A program made the translations under genes and the position numbers. From Bacillota bacterium (GTDB taxonomy: Bacteria; Bacillota_I; Bacilli_A; Erysipelotrichales; Erysipelotrichaceae): DNA of 29,841 nucleotides. The notes below the pieces were generated by a model that did not search any database, was not told the DNA's origin, and was given only the letters and a program-made list of their open reading frames with translations. The stretch covers positions 1 through 29,841 of the forward strand of contig JAEZBR010000034.1 of the NCBI GenBank assembly GCA_023426935.1. The letters run 5' to 3'. Positions 1 to 8,739 of this stretch are shown here, piece by piece (within the stretch, counting starts at the first letter, position 1; each line of letters opens with the position of its first letter).

Positions 1-91
1 TCCTCTTTTCTTTAACTGCAGTAACGAGCCGCAGTTCTAGATTATCAGAGTGAGGTCATCTTTTCTACTCATAGGTTTAACCTCTTCTATA

Positions 92-118
92 CCCCCTGAC
101 TATCAGGGGGTTTTGTTT
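92..118 (+). terminator. Intrinsic terminator of a gene left of the window
   Basis: A perfect 8-bp stem, CCCCCTGA/TCAGGGGG, with a CTA loop at 92-110 is followed by TTTTGTTT. The T tract is on the plus strand, so it ends a plus-strand transcript entering from the left. The 90 bases before it contain no open frame long enough to identify that transcript. Confidence 0.85.
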
Positions 119-154
119 AACAATAAAGAGATTTGATCGAGTGACCAAATCTCT
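119..154 (-). terminator. Terminator of the walJ-rlmH operon
   Basis: A 9-bp stem, AGAGATTTG/CAAATCTCT (127-135 with 146-154), lies a few bases past the stop codon of the last gene of the minus-strand operon. On the minus strand it is followed by TTATTGTT, a weak T tract. It sits back to back with the plus-strand terminator at 92-118, so transcripts converge here. Confidence 0.65.
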
Positions 155-159
155 ATTGC

Positions 160-1212
160 TTATTTTAAATTGTATACATCTTTTTCTTTGTCGCTAACGA
201 TTACTTGATCATTAACCAATCTTTTTAGTAGCGAGGTATATTCCCGAGAATAAGGCATAAAATTCAATTTATTCGCTAATTCATCTTTATTCAAAGCTGA
301 ATCTTTCAATGCTTCCTTCACTTTCTCACTATAATCCCGATATTCCGGATCTTCTTGGACTGGTAAGTAAGCTAAGGCGATTGGTAAGCACAAACTAACT
401 TTGCCTTGTTCCTTGCTTACTTGATACAGAGTGTCGTTTTCATTTACATATTCGCCATCGAAAGTAACCGTAAGTGACTCTTTATCGCAAGTTACTTCAA
501 TTAAAGTCAGGGCTTTTTTATGACTGATGTCTAGCATCTCCGCCAATACTTCCGGATCATAATTGCTGACTTCCCCGTCCATGCCGGGATAAATCCGGCT
601 TTCGATTATTTGGTTAGCTAAATAGGTATTCAACGCCTGTAATTGAATATCCGTATCGCCTTCAAAGTGTTTGACTAAAATGTAGGTGTCCAGGCGTTTA
701 TCCGCTAGCTTAATATTCAAAGTTCTTACTTCTGGAGAATCGTTCTCTTCAGGGTCAGGAAGCGACAGCTGTAAACTGGAATCAAACGCCTGAATGCGAT
801 TTTCTAACGCATACGGTGCGATCAGATCTTCGTCAGCGTAAGCTTCAATATTTGCTAAAGGCTCTTCCGGATCTTCCGGACAAACATATGATTTCTGAGC
901 TCCGGGGATCATTGTAATAATCAAGCAAGCCATCTCATCTACAGCCCCTAAAGCAATCGACGGTTCATACGGGGGATAAATCAAAGATGTCAGTTCATTG
1001 ACTTTAGCAATCTTCAGTTCCGCTAATTGATTCGCGTAACGGGTTCCCGCTTCGACTTGATCATAATTGTCATCGAATAATTTAATCGCGGCAGTATATA
1101 CTTCATTATTGTTCGAATTCGCACAACAACAAATCAGATGCAGAAGATCTTTCTTCGTATTAGGTCCATAGACCGGTTGGGTCGTTTGAAAAGCGGTGTT
1201 TTGTTCGTTCAT
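160..1212 (-). CDS. Hypothetical acidic protein, last gene of walJ-rlmH operon
   Basis: I do not recognise this 350-residue protein. It has no signal peptide or membrane segment and is rich in Asp and Glu, so it is probably cytosolic. It carries a cysteine cluster (LICCCAN) near the N-terminus. The last 60 residues read as alternating helices (KVKEALKDSALNKDELANKL, then a segment ending YTSLLKRLVNDQ), which could be a winged-helix-like fold; that is a guess. The ATG at 1212 is chosen because AGAGG lies 7 bases before it. The longer frame begins with a GTG at 1239 that overlaps the rlmH stop and lacks a ribosome binding site. The gene follows rlmH by 23 bases and is probably cotranscribed with it. 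Confidence 0.8.
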   Translation of the reverse strand: MNEQNTAFQTTQPVYGPNTKKDLLHLICCCANSNNNEVYTAAIKLFDDNYDQVEAGTRYANQLAELKIAKVNELTSLIYPPYEPSIALGAVDEMACLIITMIPGAQKSYVCPEDPEEPLANIEAYADEDLIAPYALENRIQAFDSSLQLSLPDPEENDSPEVRTLNIKLADKRLDTYILVKHFEGDTDIQLQALNTYLANQIIESRIYPGMDGEVSNYDPEVLAEMLDISHKKALTLIEVTCDKESLTVTFDGEYVNENDTLYQVSKEQGKVSLCLPIALAYLPVQEDPEYRDYSEKVKEALKDSALNKDELANKLNFMPYSREYTSLLKRLVNDQVIVSDKEKDVYNLK

Positions 1213-1235
1213 GTTTTTGCCTCTAATTGAGTATA

Positions 1236-1712
1236 TCACTTATGATATGGCTCATGGTGCTGGATTTTGAAACTGCGATAGACTTGTTCCAGCACAAGTA
1301 ATCTAGCTAGTTGGTGAGGGAAAGTCAAATCGGATAGTTTCCAACACCAGTCTGCCCTTTTGATTAATCCCGGGGATACTCCTAGACTGCCCCCAATCAC
1401 AAAGTCAATTTTTCCAGTTTTATTAGTTCGAATTTTTTCGATGGAGTCAGCTAGTTGTACCGAATCAATCATCTTCCCCTTTAAATCTAACAGAATCACA
1501 TACTCATCATCATGGATTAGATTTAACAATCTCTGTCCTTCTAATTCAATTGCCTTCTCATTTTGCGCCGGTGAATTAGTTTGCGGGATTTTTTCTTCAT
1601 TCACTTCTTCGATTGTTATCTTATCGTAACGGCCGATTCGTTTGATATATTCATTGATTAATTCTTTAAGTGATTCTTCCTTGATTTTTCCCACCGCTAT
1701 AACTTTAATCAT
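1236..1712 (-). CDS. rlmH: 23S rRNA (pseudouridine-1915-N3)-methyltransferase RlmH
   Basis: This SPOUT-class enzyme methylates N3 of pseudouridine 1915 in helix 69 of 23S rRNA, using SAM, on assembled 70S ribosomes. The 158-residue length is normal for the family. The knotted C-terminal SAM-binding part is clear: FVIGGSLGVSPGLIKRADW, then LTFPHQLARLLVLEQVYR, ending in the family-typical HHEPYHK. The start overlaps the walJ stop by 4 bases (ATGA) and has GGAGG upstream, so translation is probably coupled. walJ followed by rlmH is a recurrent Firmicutes order. Confidence 0.97.
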   Translation of the reverse strand: MIKVIAVGKIKEESLKELINEYIKRIGRYDKITIEEVNEEKIPQTNSPAQNEKAIELEGQRLLNLIHDDEYVILLDLKGKMIDSVQLADSIEKIRTNKTGKIDFVIGGSLGVSPGLIKRADWCWKLSDLTFPHQLARLLVLEQVYRSFKIQHHEPYHK

Positions 1713-2452
1713 AAGCTTCCTCCATGAATTGGGATAACTTGATCGGCAGCTTTTATTTTAAGATCTAATAAAGGTGTTCCGCAACTATACATCGTATTTT
1801 TAACCGTCTCTAAAGCGATGCCCGGGGTATTAGCTTCTTGAGAAAGGTGAGCCAAGATTACTTCTTTCGTATCTTTACCAATCACATGGGCAATTATTTC
1901 ACCGCATTGTTCATTATTTAAATGACCGCTGTCCGAAAGGATCCTGGCTTTTAACATCGCCGGACGATTCGTATTCATTAACATTTCGACATCGTGATTA
2001 GCTTCGATAATATAATAATTCGCATCCTGAATCAGTTTTAGATTCTGTTCACTGACATATCCGGTATCTGTGATGTATACCAACTCCTCATCAGCCTTAA
2101 AAATATACCCTACGGTTTCTGGAGCATCATGGGACAGCTTAAGCGGAGTGATCTTAATATCCCCTATGGAAAAAGACTCATAGGGAATAACCGTAATCTC
2201 ACCGACAATACTCTTAATCGGGCATGGTGAGTAAATCGGCAGTTCCGATACAAAGCGAATTCCGTTAATATGGTCGGAATGACTGTGTGTAATTAAAACT
2301 GCCGCAACCATATCCAAAGTCAGATTGTTTGCTTGTAATGCCGCATTTAAACGATGTTTAGTAAGACCGCAGTCCAACATGATTGTGGTCTTTTTTGTTC
2401 GGATAATTGAACAGTTTCCTTTCGAGCCGCTAGCAAGGACATAATATTCCAT
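1709..2452 (-). CDS. walJ: WalJ/YycJ-type metallo-beta-lactamase-fold hydrolase
   Basis: This 247-residue MBL-fold protein has the metal-binding motif HSHSDH (in LITHSHSDHINGIRF), the N-terminal ASGSKGNC typical of the YycJ/WalJ group, an HD at SHDAPETVGY, a DTGYVS metal site, and a late SGHLNNEQCG/LAHLSQEANTP pair. In Firmicutes the gene belongs to the walRK neighbourhood and has been linked to coordinating replication with division. Its substrate is uncertain, and 5'-exonuclease activity has been proposed for homologues. The start codon lies 3 bases after the stop of the M23 peptidase gene and has no strong ribosome binding site, so it is probably translated by coupling. walR, walK, walH and walI are not in the window. 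Confidence 0.92.
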   Translation of the reverse strand: MEYYVLASGSKGNCSIIRTKKTTIMLDCGLTKHRLNAALQANNLTLDMVAAVLITHSHSDHINGIRFVSELPIYSPCPIKSIVGEITVIPYESFSIGDIKITPLKLSHDAPETVGYIFKADEELVYITDTGYVSEQNLKLIQDANYYIIEANHDVEMLMNTNRPAMLKARILSDSGHLNNEQCGEIIAHVIGKDTKEVILAHLSQEANTPGIALETVKNTMYSCGTPLLDLKIKAADQVIPIHGGSL

Positions 2453-2455
2453 CCG

Positions 2456-4015
2456 TTAACAGCCCAAATATAGACAAGGATTAACTCGGTGCCCGCCCTT
2501 ATATGGGGTTCCAATCCAAATCTCAAAATGAACGTGAGGTCCGGTAGCGACCCCCGTCATACCGATATTCCCGATTGCTAAGCCCTGCGTGACAGTTTCT
2601 CCGGCTTCATAGAACCCGTGTGTTCGCATATGACCATAGTAGGTATAGAAACCACCGCCATGTGAAATAATCATATAGTTTCCGTTAAGACTGGTATAAG
2701 AATTCGTAACAACGGTGCCAGCGTCGGCCGCATAAACTAGGCCCCAGGAATCGTAACGATTTACAAAGTCGATTGCGGCATGTCCGCTGTAACAATACCA
2801 GTAACAAGAAATCATCGGATTTTTCACCGGATACCAGAACTGTCCGGAACCGGAATTGTAATCAATAACGACCTCCGCTCCGACCCCGACTCTGACTACG
2901 CCCTGTACCGGCTGAACCGTGGTTACGCTGGATACTTCTTCTCCGGAAGTTAAGATACCGTTGGTATAAGTATCGTTGTAACGAACATTCCGTTTGCCGA
3001 TGACCTGCTGAACTTCAACAATCTGTTGTCCCTCAACCATTGATTGATCATAAATATATTTAGTCGCTGTCGGATAAACGTTTTCTTCCGCTAATCTTTC
3101 CTTAGTAACGACGACATTGATTGGTGAGTCGAAGTAAGTAATATTTAGTTTCGTGCCCGCCGCTAAAACCTGAGAGTCCGAAGTTAAGACCTCTGGATTC
3201 AAAGTAATCAACTGTTGGGAACTTAAGTTATTTCCGACCTTCGAAACGACTCCCTGAACGGTATCGCCATCGACGGTCGTGTAATACTCTTTTTCCGTGG
3301 TATCGTAACCATAACTCAAAAACTTAATAATTTCTTCTTCGGTCGTTAAAATATCATCGGCCGCAGCCAGACCTTCGGTAACCGTCATTGTCTCCTTGAC
3401 GGAAACATTAATATCTTGTTCGCCGTAATTATTTAACGGCGTAATCGTTTTATGATTCTTTAAAGCTTGATAAGAGCTGTCACTGATAAAGTTCAACAAA
3501 TACTTCTCTCTGGCTTTAGTAAACATATCGACATCTTTAACGTAGATAATTGCGCCGTTGGAAAGTTCGATTTTATTGGTCAAAACCGAAAAGAGATCGT
3601 TGTCTTTCAGATAAGCCATCAACTTATCGTCGACGTTCTCATACTCGTAGTATGACTGTTCATTAACCGTATAAACATCTTCGCCTAAGCCGATTGAAGT
3701 ATTCGGGAAATCTGCTTCGAAATCGGATTTATAAACTTCTTTTAAAGTTTTTTCTAACTTCTCTTTACTGGTTAATACTCCAACTAAATTATCACGTAAA
3801 TATATTTTGGTGATCTCATGCGGCTCATTCAAAAGAGCGGACTTTGTCTGTTCAATCAAAGAAGTCTCCTGACCGCTATCCTGCTTTAAAGTTTCCTGAT
3901 TGTAAGATTTAGTTGTCACTACCGAGGGCAGAGAATAAGCCAATACCACAGCGATAATAATTCCTAAAGCCGTTATGCCTATCGTTATCCAAGTTTGTTT
4001 GTTTATTTTCTTCAT
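2456..4015 (-). CDS. Membrane-anchored LysM/G5/M23 peptidoglycan endopeptidase
   Basis: This 519-residue protein has one N-terminal membrane segment (about 10-30, no lipobox) and an extracellular remainder. After a 200-residue region without a recognised domain come a LysM-like module (about 243-295, from TTVDGDTVQGVVSKVG), a G5-like region (about 297-378) and a C-terminal M23 metallopeptidase (about 395-519). The LytM-type zinc residues are present: H412 and D416 in SGHAAIDF, H462 in YYGHM, and H494/H496 in GPHVHFEIW. It should therefore be active and cut peptide cross-bridges or stems in the wall. CYWYC near the active site and CLYLGC at the end could form disulfides. It sits between dnaB and walJ, close to where walH/walI lie in Bacillus. 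AAGGAG lies 8 bases before the ATG. Confidence 0.93.
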   Translation of the reverse strand: MKKINKQTWITIGITALGIIIAVVLAYSLPSVVTTKSYNQETLKQDSGQETSLIEQTKSALLNEPHEITKIYLRDNLVGVLTSKEKLEKTLKEVYKSDFEADFPNTSIGLGEDVYTVNEQSYYEYENVDDKLMAYLKDNDLFSVLTNKIELSNGAIIYVKDVDMFTKAREKYLLNFISDSSYQALKNHKTITPLNNYGEQDINVSVKETMTVTEGLAAADDILTTEEEIIKFLSYGYDTTEKEYYTTVDGDTVQGVVSKVGNNLSSQQLITLNPEVLTSDSQVLAAGTKLNITYFDSPINVVVTKERLAEENVYPTATKYIYDQSMVEGQQIVEVQQVIGKRNVRYNDTYTNGILTSGEEVSSVTTVQPVQGVVRVGVGAEVVIDYNSGSGQFWYPVKNPMISCYWYCYSGHAAIDFVNRYDSWGLVYAADAGTVVTNSYTSLNGNYMIISHGGGFYTYYGHMRTHGFYEAGETVTQGLAIGNIGMTGVATGPHVHFEIWIGTPYKGGHRVNPCLYLGC

Positions 4016-4018
4016 TAA

Positions 4019-5362
4019 TTACGCTCCTTCCGAATATTTAAAATCTTCTTCATCAAAGCAGCCGGTCTCGGTGTCGAACATAAAGGAATCATCCATCAGG
4101 GCACCGTTTCGATGTTTGCCAATAATCAGATTGATCTTGCGAACGCGTTCCTCGGTAACTTCGTTAGGATTATGTAAGAAAATAACTAAGTCCGCATCCT
4201 GCTCAATAGCTCCGGATTCCCGTAAATCGGAAAGCTGTGGGCGTTTATCGACTCCCCGTTTAACCGATTCTCGCGACAACTGGGATAAGGCAATAACCGG
4301 ACAATTCAATTCTCTGGCTAACTGCTTCATACCTCGGGAAATTTCCGAAACATCCTGTTGTCTACTGTCATGTTCCTTGGCGACTTGAATCAACTGCAGA
4401 TAATCCACCAAGATTAAATCCAGACTCTTTCCTTCCGCCTGTAACTCGCCCTGCAGTTTATGACATTTATTAAAAATATCAGAAACTTTCGTCATCGAGT
4501 TATCGTCGATATATAATCCCGCATTGACTAAATCATTTTCAGCGGCATATAAGCTATTTTCGTCGCTACTATCTAACTTTCCGGTTCTTAACTTATCGGC
4601 CGCAATCTGACCTTTAACGGCCAACATCCGACTGATGATTTGTTCCCCAGACATTTCTAGGCTGAAGAAAGCCACATTTTTACGATAATAGACCGCAGAA
4701 TTTACCGCCAGATTAACCGAAAAAGCGGTTTTACCAACTGAGGTTCGGGCAGCTAGAATAATCAAATCGCCTCTTTGGAAACCATTGGTATTCCGATCTA
4801 AGCGGGTATATCTGGTTTGAACTCCGACTCGATTATCGCCATGCTGATTCATAATATCTTCAACGACTTTGGTCGCTAATTCTCTGGAAGTTTGAAACTC
4901 ACTCTTCAACTGGGCTTCTGTTACTTTCCGAATTTTAGCTTCGGCTTGGGCGAGCACGTCGTCAACTTCATAAGATCCGCTCTTAGCAATCTTACTGACA
5001 TCTTCACACGCCGCAATCAATTGTCTTAACTGCGCTTTATCTTTAATAATCTCAATATATTGGGCATCCTTAGTTTTTAGTTTCCCTAAAAACATCATTT
5101 CCGCTAGATAATCCGTTCCCCCGATTGCTTCCAATCGTCCCTGATCCTTTAAATAATCGGTTAAAATAGGCAAATCGACACTTTTACCGTGATCATGCAA
5201 TTCCAAGATTGCATGGTAAATAATCTGATGAGGCTCGTAGTAAAAGTCTAAAGCATCCAACCCTTGATCGGTCGCTTCCGTGATTGCGGAAGGATGTTGA
5301 ACCATTGAACCTAAAAAGGCTTTTTCCGCTTCAAAACTGTTGGGTAAACGGTTGCCTGCCAT
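4019..5362 (-). CDS. dnaB: Replicative DNA helicase DnaB (DnaC in Bacillus naming)
   Basis: This hexameric 5'-3' helicase unwinds DNA at the replication fork and recruits primase. The protein has 447 residues, the usual length. The N-terminal domain (NSFEAEKAFLGSM at the start) is followed by a RecA-like domain with Walker A ARTSVGKT (205-212), Walker B LDLILVDYLQ (about 314-323) and the arginine-finger motif GKHRNG (about 415-420). No intein is present. The ATG at 5362 has AAGGAGG 8 bases upstream. The longer frame, to 5413, would run back into rplI and has no ribosome binding site. It lies 13 bases after rplI and 3 bases before the M23 gene. Confidence 0.97.
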   Translation of the reverse strand: MAGNRLPNSFEAEKAFLGSMVQHPSAITEATDQGLDALDFYYEPHQIIYHAILELHDHGKSVDLPILTDYLKDQGRLEAIGGTDYLAEMMFLGKLKTKDAQYIEIIKDKAQLRQLIAACEDVSKIAKSGSYEVDDVLAQAEAKIRKVTEAQLKSEFQTSRELATKVVEDIMNQHGDNRVGVQTRYTRLDRNTNGFQRGDLIILAARTSVGKTAFSVNLAVNSAVYYRKNVAFFSLEMSGEQIISRMLAVKGQIAADKLRTGKLDSSDENSLYAAENDLVNAGLYIDDNSMTKVSDIFNKCHKLQGELQAEGKSLDLILVDYLQLIQVAKEHDSRQQDVSEISRGMKQLARELNCPVIALSQLSRESVKRGVDKRPQLSDLRESGAIEQDADLVIFLHNPNEVTEERVRKINLIIGKHRNGALMDDSFMFDTETGCFDEEDFKYSEGA

Positions 5363-5375
5363 GTAAGATACCTCC

Positions 5376-5825
5376 TTATTCTGCTTTCGTAAGCTGTACT
5401 TTAAGCGTCGCAATTACCCCTTTATGTAACTGGACTTTAACGTGATGAAATCCGACGGTATCCAAATTCTCGTTGTCGATAAATTTACGCTTGTCAACGG
5501 TCATTTTATAGTTGTTCTCTAAGACACTGACAATCTGCTTAGTTGAAACACTGCCGAAGGCTTTGTCGTCCTTCCCTGTCTTAACCGGAAATTTCAAAGT
5601 TAATTTTTCTAACTTCTCTTTTAATTCTTTCGCTGCTTGAACATCCAGCGCTTCTTTTTCTTTCGCATCACTCTTCTGTTTGTTCAATACTTCCATGCTT
5701 CCTTTGGACGCCGGTACCGCTAATTTACGGGCGATTAAATAGTTCTGGGCATAACCGTCCGCTACTTCTTTTACTTCGCCTTTCTTACCTACTCCTTTTA
5801 AATCATTGATCAGAATTACTTTCAT
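5376..5825 (-). CDS. rplI: Large-subunit ribosomal protein bL9
   Basis: Protein bL9 binds 23S rRNA near the L1 stalk and spans to neighbouring ribosomes through a long helix. The 149 residues match the family: the N-terminal rRNA-binding domain MKVILINDLKGVGKKGEVKE and YAQNYLIARKLA, a charged connecting helix (about 42-75), and a C-terminal domain with KAFGSVSTKQI. The start overlaps the gdpP 3' end by 23 bases and has AGAGG inside gdpP, so its expression is probably coupled. The gdpP-rplI-dnaB order is conserved in Bacillus and relatives. Confidence 0.98.
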   Translation of the reverse strand: MKVILINDLKGVGKKGEVKEVADGYAQNYLIARKLAVPASKGSMEVLNKQKSDAKEKEALDVQAAKELKEKLEKLTLKFPVKTGKDDKAFGSVSTKQIVSVLENNYKMTVDKRKFIDNENLDTVGFHHVKVQLHKGVIATLKVQLTKAE

Positions 5826-7788
5826 TTTCTTTTTCCTCTTCTTCCTGATACTTCTTAATCGTTGCGATCAGTTCCTTGGTCAGATCTTCGACCGTTATAT
5901 CCTTTCGCTGTAAGGCAGCTGCGGAGAAATGTCCGCCGCCATTCATCGCTTCCATTATAACCTGAACATTAACTTCACCGTTACTTCTAGCCGAAATCGC
6001 GACAGTATCCACATCGATATGGGCGATCACAAATGCCGCTTTAACAGCCTGAATCGATAATAAGAAATCCGCTGCTTTAGATAGATTAGTCCGACTGAAG
6101 ATCTCGTTGGTCTTGATCGGTGCGACGATATAATCATCGAAAACGCGAACACTGCTAGCCGTAATCCGGTTCTGCAGCTCAAACTCATGGAATGTAACTT
6201 TTAATAAGTTATCGGCTTGCTGCGGATCGGCTCCCCATTCTCTTAAGGTTGCTGCCGCCGCAAAGGTTCTCGCACTGGAATGATTCCGGAAGTGGTTGGT
6301 ATCAACTAACATTCCTGCCAACATTATATTCGCTTCTTGCGGAACTAACTCAATCTTAGTAGGTTGATATTGCATCAATTCCACCAATAATTCCGTCGTA
6401 CTGGAGGCTGACGTTTCCAAATACACCATACTGGCCCGGATGTTATCGTCCTTACGCCGCCGATGGTGATCAATAACAATAGCCCGTTTAAAGGTTTCTA
6501 GCAGCTTTGGCGTTGCGCACAGATCGGAAGTATGATGATCGACAACAATGGCTAAACTCTGCGGTTTGATTAATTCCAAGGCCTGCTCTTCCGAGATGAA
6601 TTGATGCCGCTGACTTAAAATATCGTTTTCCCGTTCAATTACGCCGGCTAACTTCTCTTCAATCTCAATTTTATTCGCGACGATATAAACTTCTTTATTG
6701 ATTGACTGAGCAATCAGACTGGTTCCTAAGGCTGCTCCCATGCAATCGAAATCCATGCCCTGATGGCCAAGGATGAAGATTGAATCACTGTTCTCCATCA
6801 TGCCCCGAATCGATTGAGACATAACCCGGATTCGGACGCCGCTGCGTTTTTCGTTGGATTCGGTGTTTCCGCCGACGAACTGAGTCTCTTCGCCATATTT
6901 CCGGATCGCGACCTGATCGCCACCCCGATTCTGTGCCAATTCCAACAATTCATTGACCATATTATCTAACTCGGTATAATCACTGGTACCATAAGCGAAA
7001 GCCATTGATAAAGTAATCGCCACTTCCAGATTGTTAGCTTCTTTACGTACTTCGTTGAGAATATTAAATCGATCATTATAAGCTTTCTCATAATTTTCTT
7101 GCGTCGTAAACACAACGAATCGGTCATTACGTGTCCGTCTGGCCAACATTCCGTTAGCCTGAAACCATTCCACGACTTTCTGACGCAAATTAGCATTGAT
7201 TAAAGCAATCTTCTGTTCATCTTCATACTGAATCGTTTCCGCATAGTTATCGAGATTTACTAATCCGACAACGGCTTGTTCCGAATGATACTTATTCTCC
7301 AATTCTTTCTGAGCGGTGATATCTTTAAAATATAAACTCTGACTCGCATCCCGTCTCTCAACCAAATAAATCCGTTCATTATATTCAACCTCGATTGTAT
7401 CGACGTCTTCCTTAAACAACTGGGAAATTTCCGGCAACCAATTCGTTAACCTTTGGCCGACATTATTGATTTGGCGGTTAGTGAAAAGATCGCTCATCCA
7501 AGTAATCATGAAATCAGAATCATAAGTAACGATTCCGACATTGCCAAACTGTACCGCTTCATCGATTTCACTATCAACAATCTCCTTGATACTCATCTTT
7601 TTTCGGACTTCATCCGTTGTGTATTCATAGATGATCCAAGCCGTATAAATTGCATCGATAACCACGAAAATCAAGATCACTGAAGCAGAACGCATTTTAA
7701 AAACGAATTCCAGAATCACCGCAATAGCAATCTCAACCGTGAATAAAATTACAGCACCATATTTTAAGGATTCTAAGTTCTTGTTCAT
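5803..7788 (-). CDS. gdpP: Cyclic-di-AMP phosphodiesterase GdpP (PAS, degenerate GGDEF, DHH-DHHA1)
   Basis: GdpP hydrolyses c-di-AMP to pApA and so affects potassium and osmolyte control and wall stress. This 661-residue protein has two N-terminal membrane segments (about 10-30 and 34-53), a PAS region (about 75-160), and a GGDEF-like domain whose signature is replaced by RNDRFVVF (about 221-228), so it should not make c-di-GMP. The DHH domain has H342, D346 and D348 in GHQGMDFDCMG, VVDHH at 415-419 and D496. DHHA1 ends with GGGH at 617-620. All expected manganese ligands appear to be present, so it is predicted to be active. The ATG directly follows the yybS stop codon and has GGAGG 4 bases upstream. 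Confidence 0.96.
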   Translation of the reverse strand: MNKNLESLKYGAVILFTVEIAIAVILEFVFKMRSASVILIFVVIDAIYTAWIIYEYTTDEVRKKMSIKEIVDSEIDEAVQFGNVGIVTYDSDFMITWMSDLFTNRQINNVGQRLTNWLPEISQLFKEDVDTIEVEYNERIYLVERRDASQSLYFKDITAQKELENKYHSEQAVVGLVNLDNYAETIQYEDEQKIALINANLRQKVVEWFQANGMLARRTRNDRFVVFTTQENYEKAYNDRFNILNEVRKEANNLEVAITLSMAFAYGTSDYTELDNMVNELLELAQNRGGDQVAIRKYGEETQFVGGNTESNEKRSGVRIRVMSQSIRGMMENSDSIFILGHQGMDFDCMGAALGTSLIAQSINKEVYIVANKIEIEEKLAGVIERENDILSQRHQFISEEQALELIKPQSLAIVVDHHTSDLCATPKLLETFKRAIVIDHHRRRKDDNIRASMVYLETSASSTTELLVELMQYQPTKIELVPQEANIMLAGMLVDTNHFRNHSSARTFAAAATLREWGADPQQADNLLKVTFHEFELQNRITASSVRVFDDYIVAPIKTNEIFSRTNLSKAADFLLSIQAVKAAFVIAHIDVDTVAISARSNGEVNVQVIMEAMNGGGHFSAAALQRKDITVEDLTKELIATIKKYQEEEEKENESNSDQ

Positions 7789-8685
7789 TTATCCTCCAAG
7801 TATTTTTAGTCTTAGGTCAACAAAGGAGTCTAACGCTCCAATAATTGCTAGGGCTAGAAACATATATGTTGGGAATACAAATAATAATACCACAACTGCA
7901 ATAATGGCGTATTTTAAGCCCGCGTGTTTCAAGTAGATTACGATACAGAGATAGCCAAATAAGCACAGTGCCACAAAGCCAGGCATCGCCACCAATAATA
8001 GTATCTCCGAATATTGTGATAACCCCGTGAAATAAGGCGAAATTAAATATAAAACTAACAATCCAATCGCGATTCCCGCTAACCATTTCGGTAGTTTCCA
8101 TTGGGTTAAAGGAACGAATTGCGGAAAATTAATCTTGAGTTTTCTTAAAACGAAATACGCTAAGAGATGAATTAGGAATCCTTCCAGCAAACAGCTGATA
8201 AATAAAACACCGTAGATCAATAACCTAAGGTTCCAATTGACCGGTAAACTTACCTTGAATGCCTGAGCCATCAGTTGAACTTCCTGGATATCTAGATTGA
8301 TATCATAGCCGAAGAAACCGGCGAAGATTACGCAAGTCAGATAAGTCATTACCAAGGAACCTAAGATCGCCGTGATCAGTAACCACGCATTCGATTTTCC
8401 TTTACCTAAACCATAGCCATAAACACACCCAATCAAAGCCGAACCCGCCACATAGAAGATGGTAACCGGATTCGCAATGATAAAGGACAGAAGGACTAAG
8501 GATAAAGCTACCCATAGTGAGTCTTTTAATCCATATTTAGATGAATAGACAATCAAGGGTAACGGAATAACCCAGATCAAATAACTATCTAAAACGCCGG
8601 CTAGCTGTCGGTTAATTACTAATAAGACTCCTTCAAGCGCACACAGTAAAGCGCCTTGCGTTATTTGATGAATATGACGGTTCAT
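7789..8685 (-). CDS. yybS: YybS-like DUF2232 multi-pass membrane protein
   Basis: This 298-residue integral membrane protein has about eight hydrophobic segments. It matches the YybS/DUF2232 type by position directly before gdpP and by its hydropathy pattern, including the segment NRQLAGVLDSYLIWVIPLPL. Its molecular role is not established. Some relatives resemble the S components of ECF transporters, but I see no substrate clue here. The ATG at 8685 is chosen because AGGAG lies just upstream. The ATG at 8712 falls inside the rpsR terminator hairpin and is unlikely. The gene is separated from rpsR only by that terminator. Confidence 0.8.
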   Translation of the reverse strand: MNRHIHQITQGALLCALEGVLLVINRQLAGVLDSYLIWVIPLPLIVYSSKYGLKDSLWVALSLVLLSFIIANPVTIFYVAGSALIGCVYGYGLGKGKSNAWLLITAILGSLVMTYLTCVIFAGFFGYDINLDIQEVQLMAQAFKVSLPVNWNLRLLIYGVLFISCLLEGFLIHLLAYFVLRKLKINFPQFVPLTQWKLPKWLAGIAIGLLVLYLISPYFTGLSQYSEILLLVAMPGFVALCLFGYLCIVIYLKHAGLKYAIIAVVVLLFVFPTYMFLALAIIGALDSFVDLRLKILGG

Positions 8686-8701
8686 TGTTCTCCTGTGACA
8701 G

Positions 8702-8729
8702 AAAACCTCCATCGTGCGAAGGAGGTTTT
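8702..8729 (-). terminator. Terminator or attenuator after rpsR
   Basis: A 9-bp stem, AAAACCTCC/GGAGGTTTT, with a 10-base loop lies between rpsR and yybS. On the minus strand it is followed by CTGTC, so the T tract consists only of the stem Ts. Only 16 bases separate it from the yybS start, which leaves no room for a promoter after it. Read-through must therefore feed yybS-gdpP-rplI-dnaB unless a promoter lies inside rpsR. Confidence 0.75.
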
Positions 8730-8739
8730 AGTGATTTAT

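Noticed and set aside
1..90. Short frames and a possible 11-residue minus-strand peptide starting near 79
   Set aside because: Too short, with no family match. The stretch is probably the 3' end of something outside the window.
221..280. CRISPR array, tRNA or rRNA genes anywhere in the window
   Set aside because: I looked for evenly spaced repeats and for tRNA arm motifs such as GGTTCGAATCC on both strands and found none that I could support.
5363..5413. N-terminal extension of DnaB into rplI
   Set aside because: The ATG at 5362 has a perfect ribosome binding site, and the extension repeats bL9 coding sequence in another frame.
7817..8101. 94-residue frame inside the yybS-like gene
   Set aside because: It is a shadow of the membrane protein in another frame, without a ribosome binding site.
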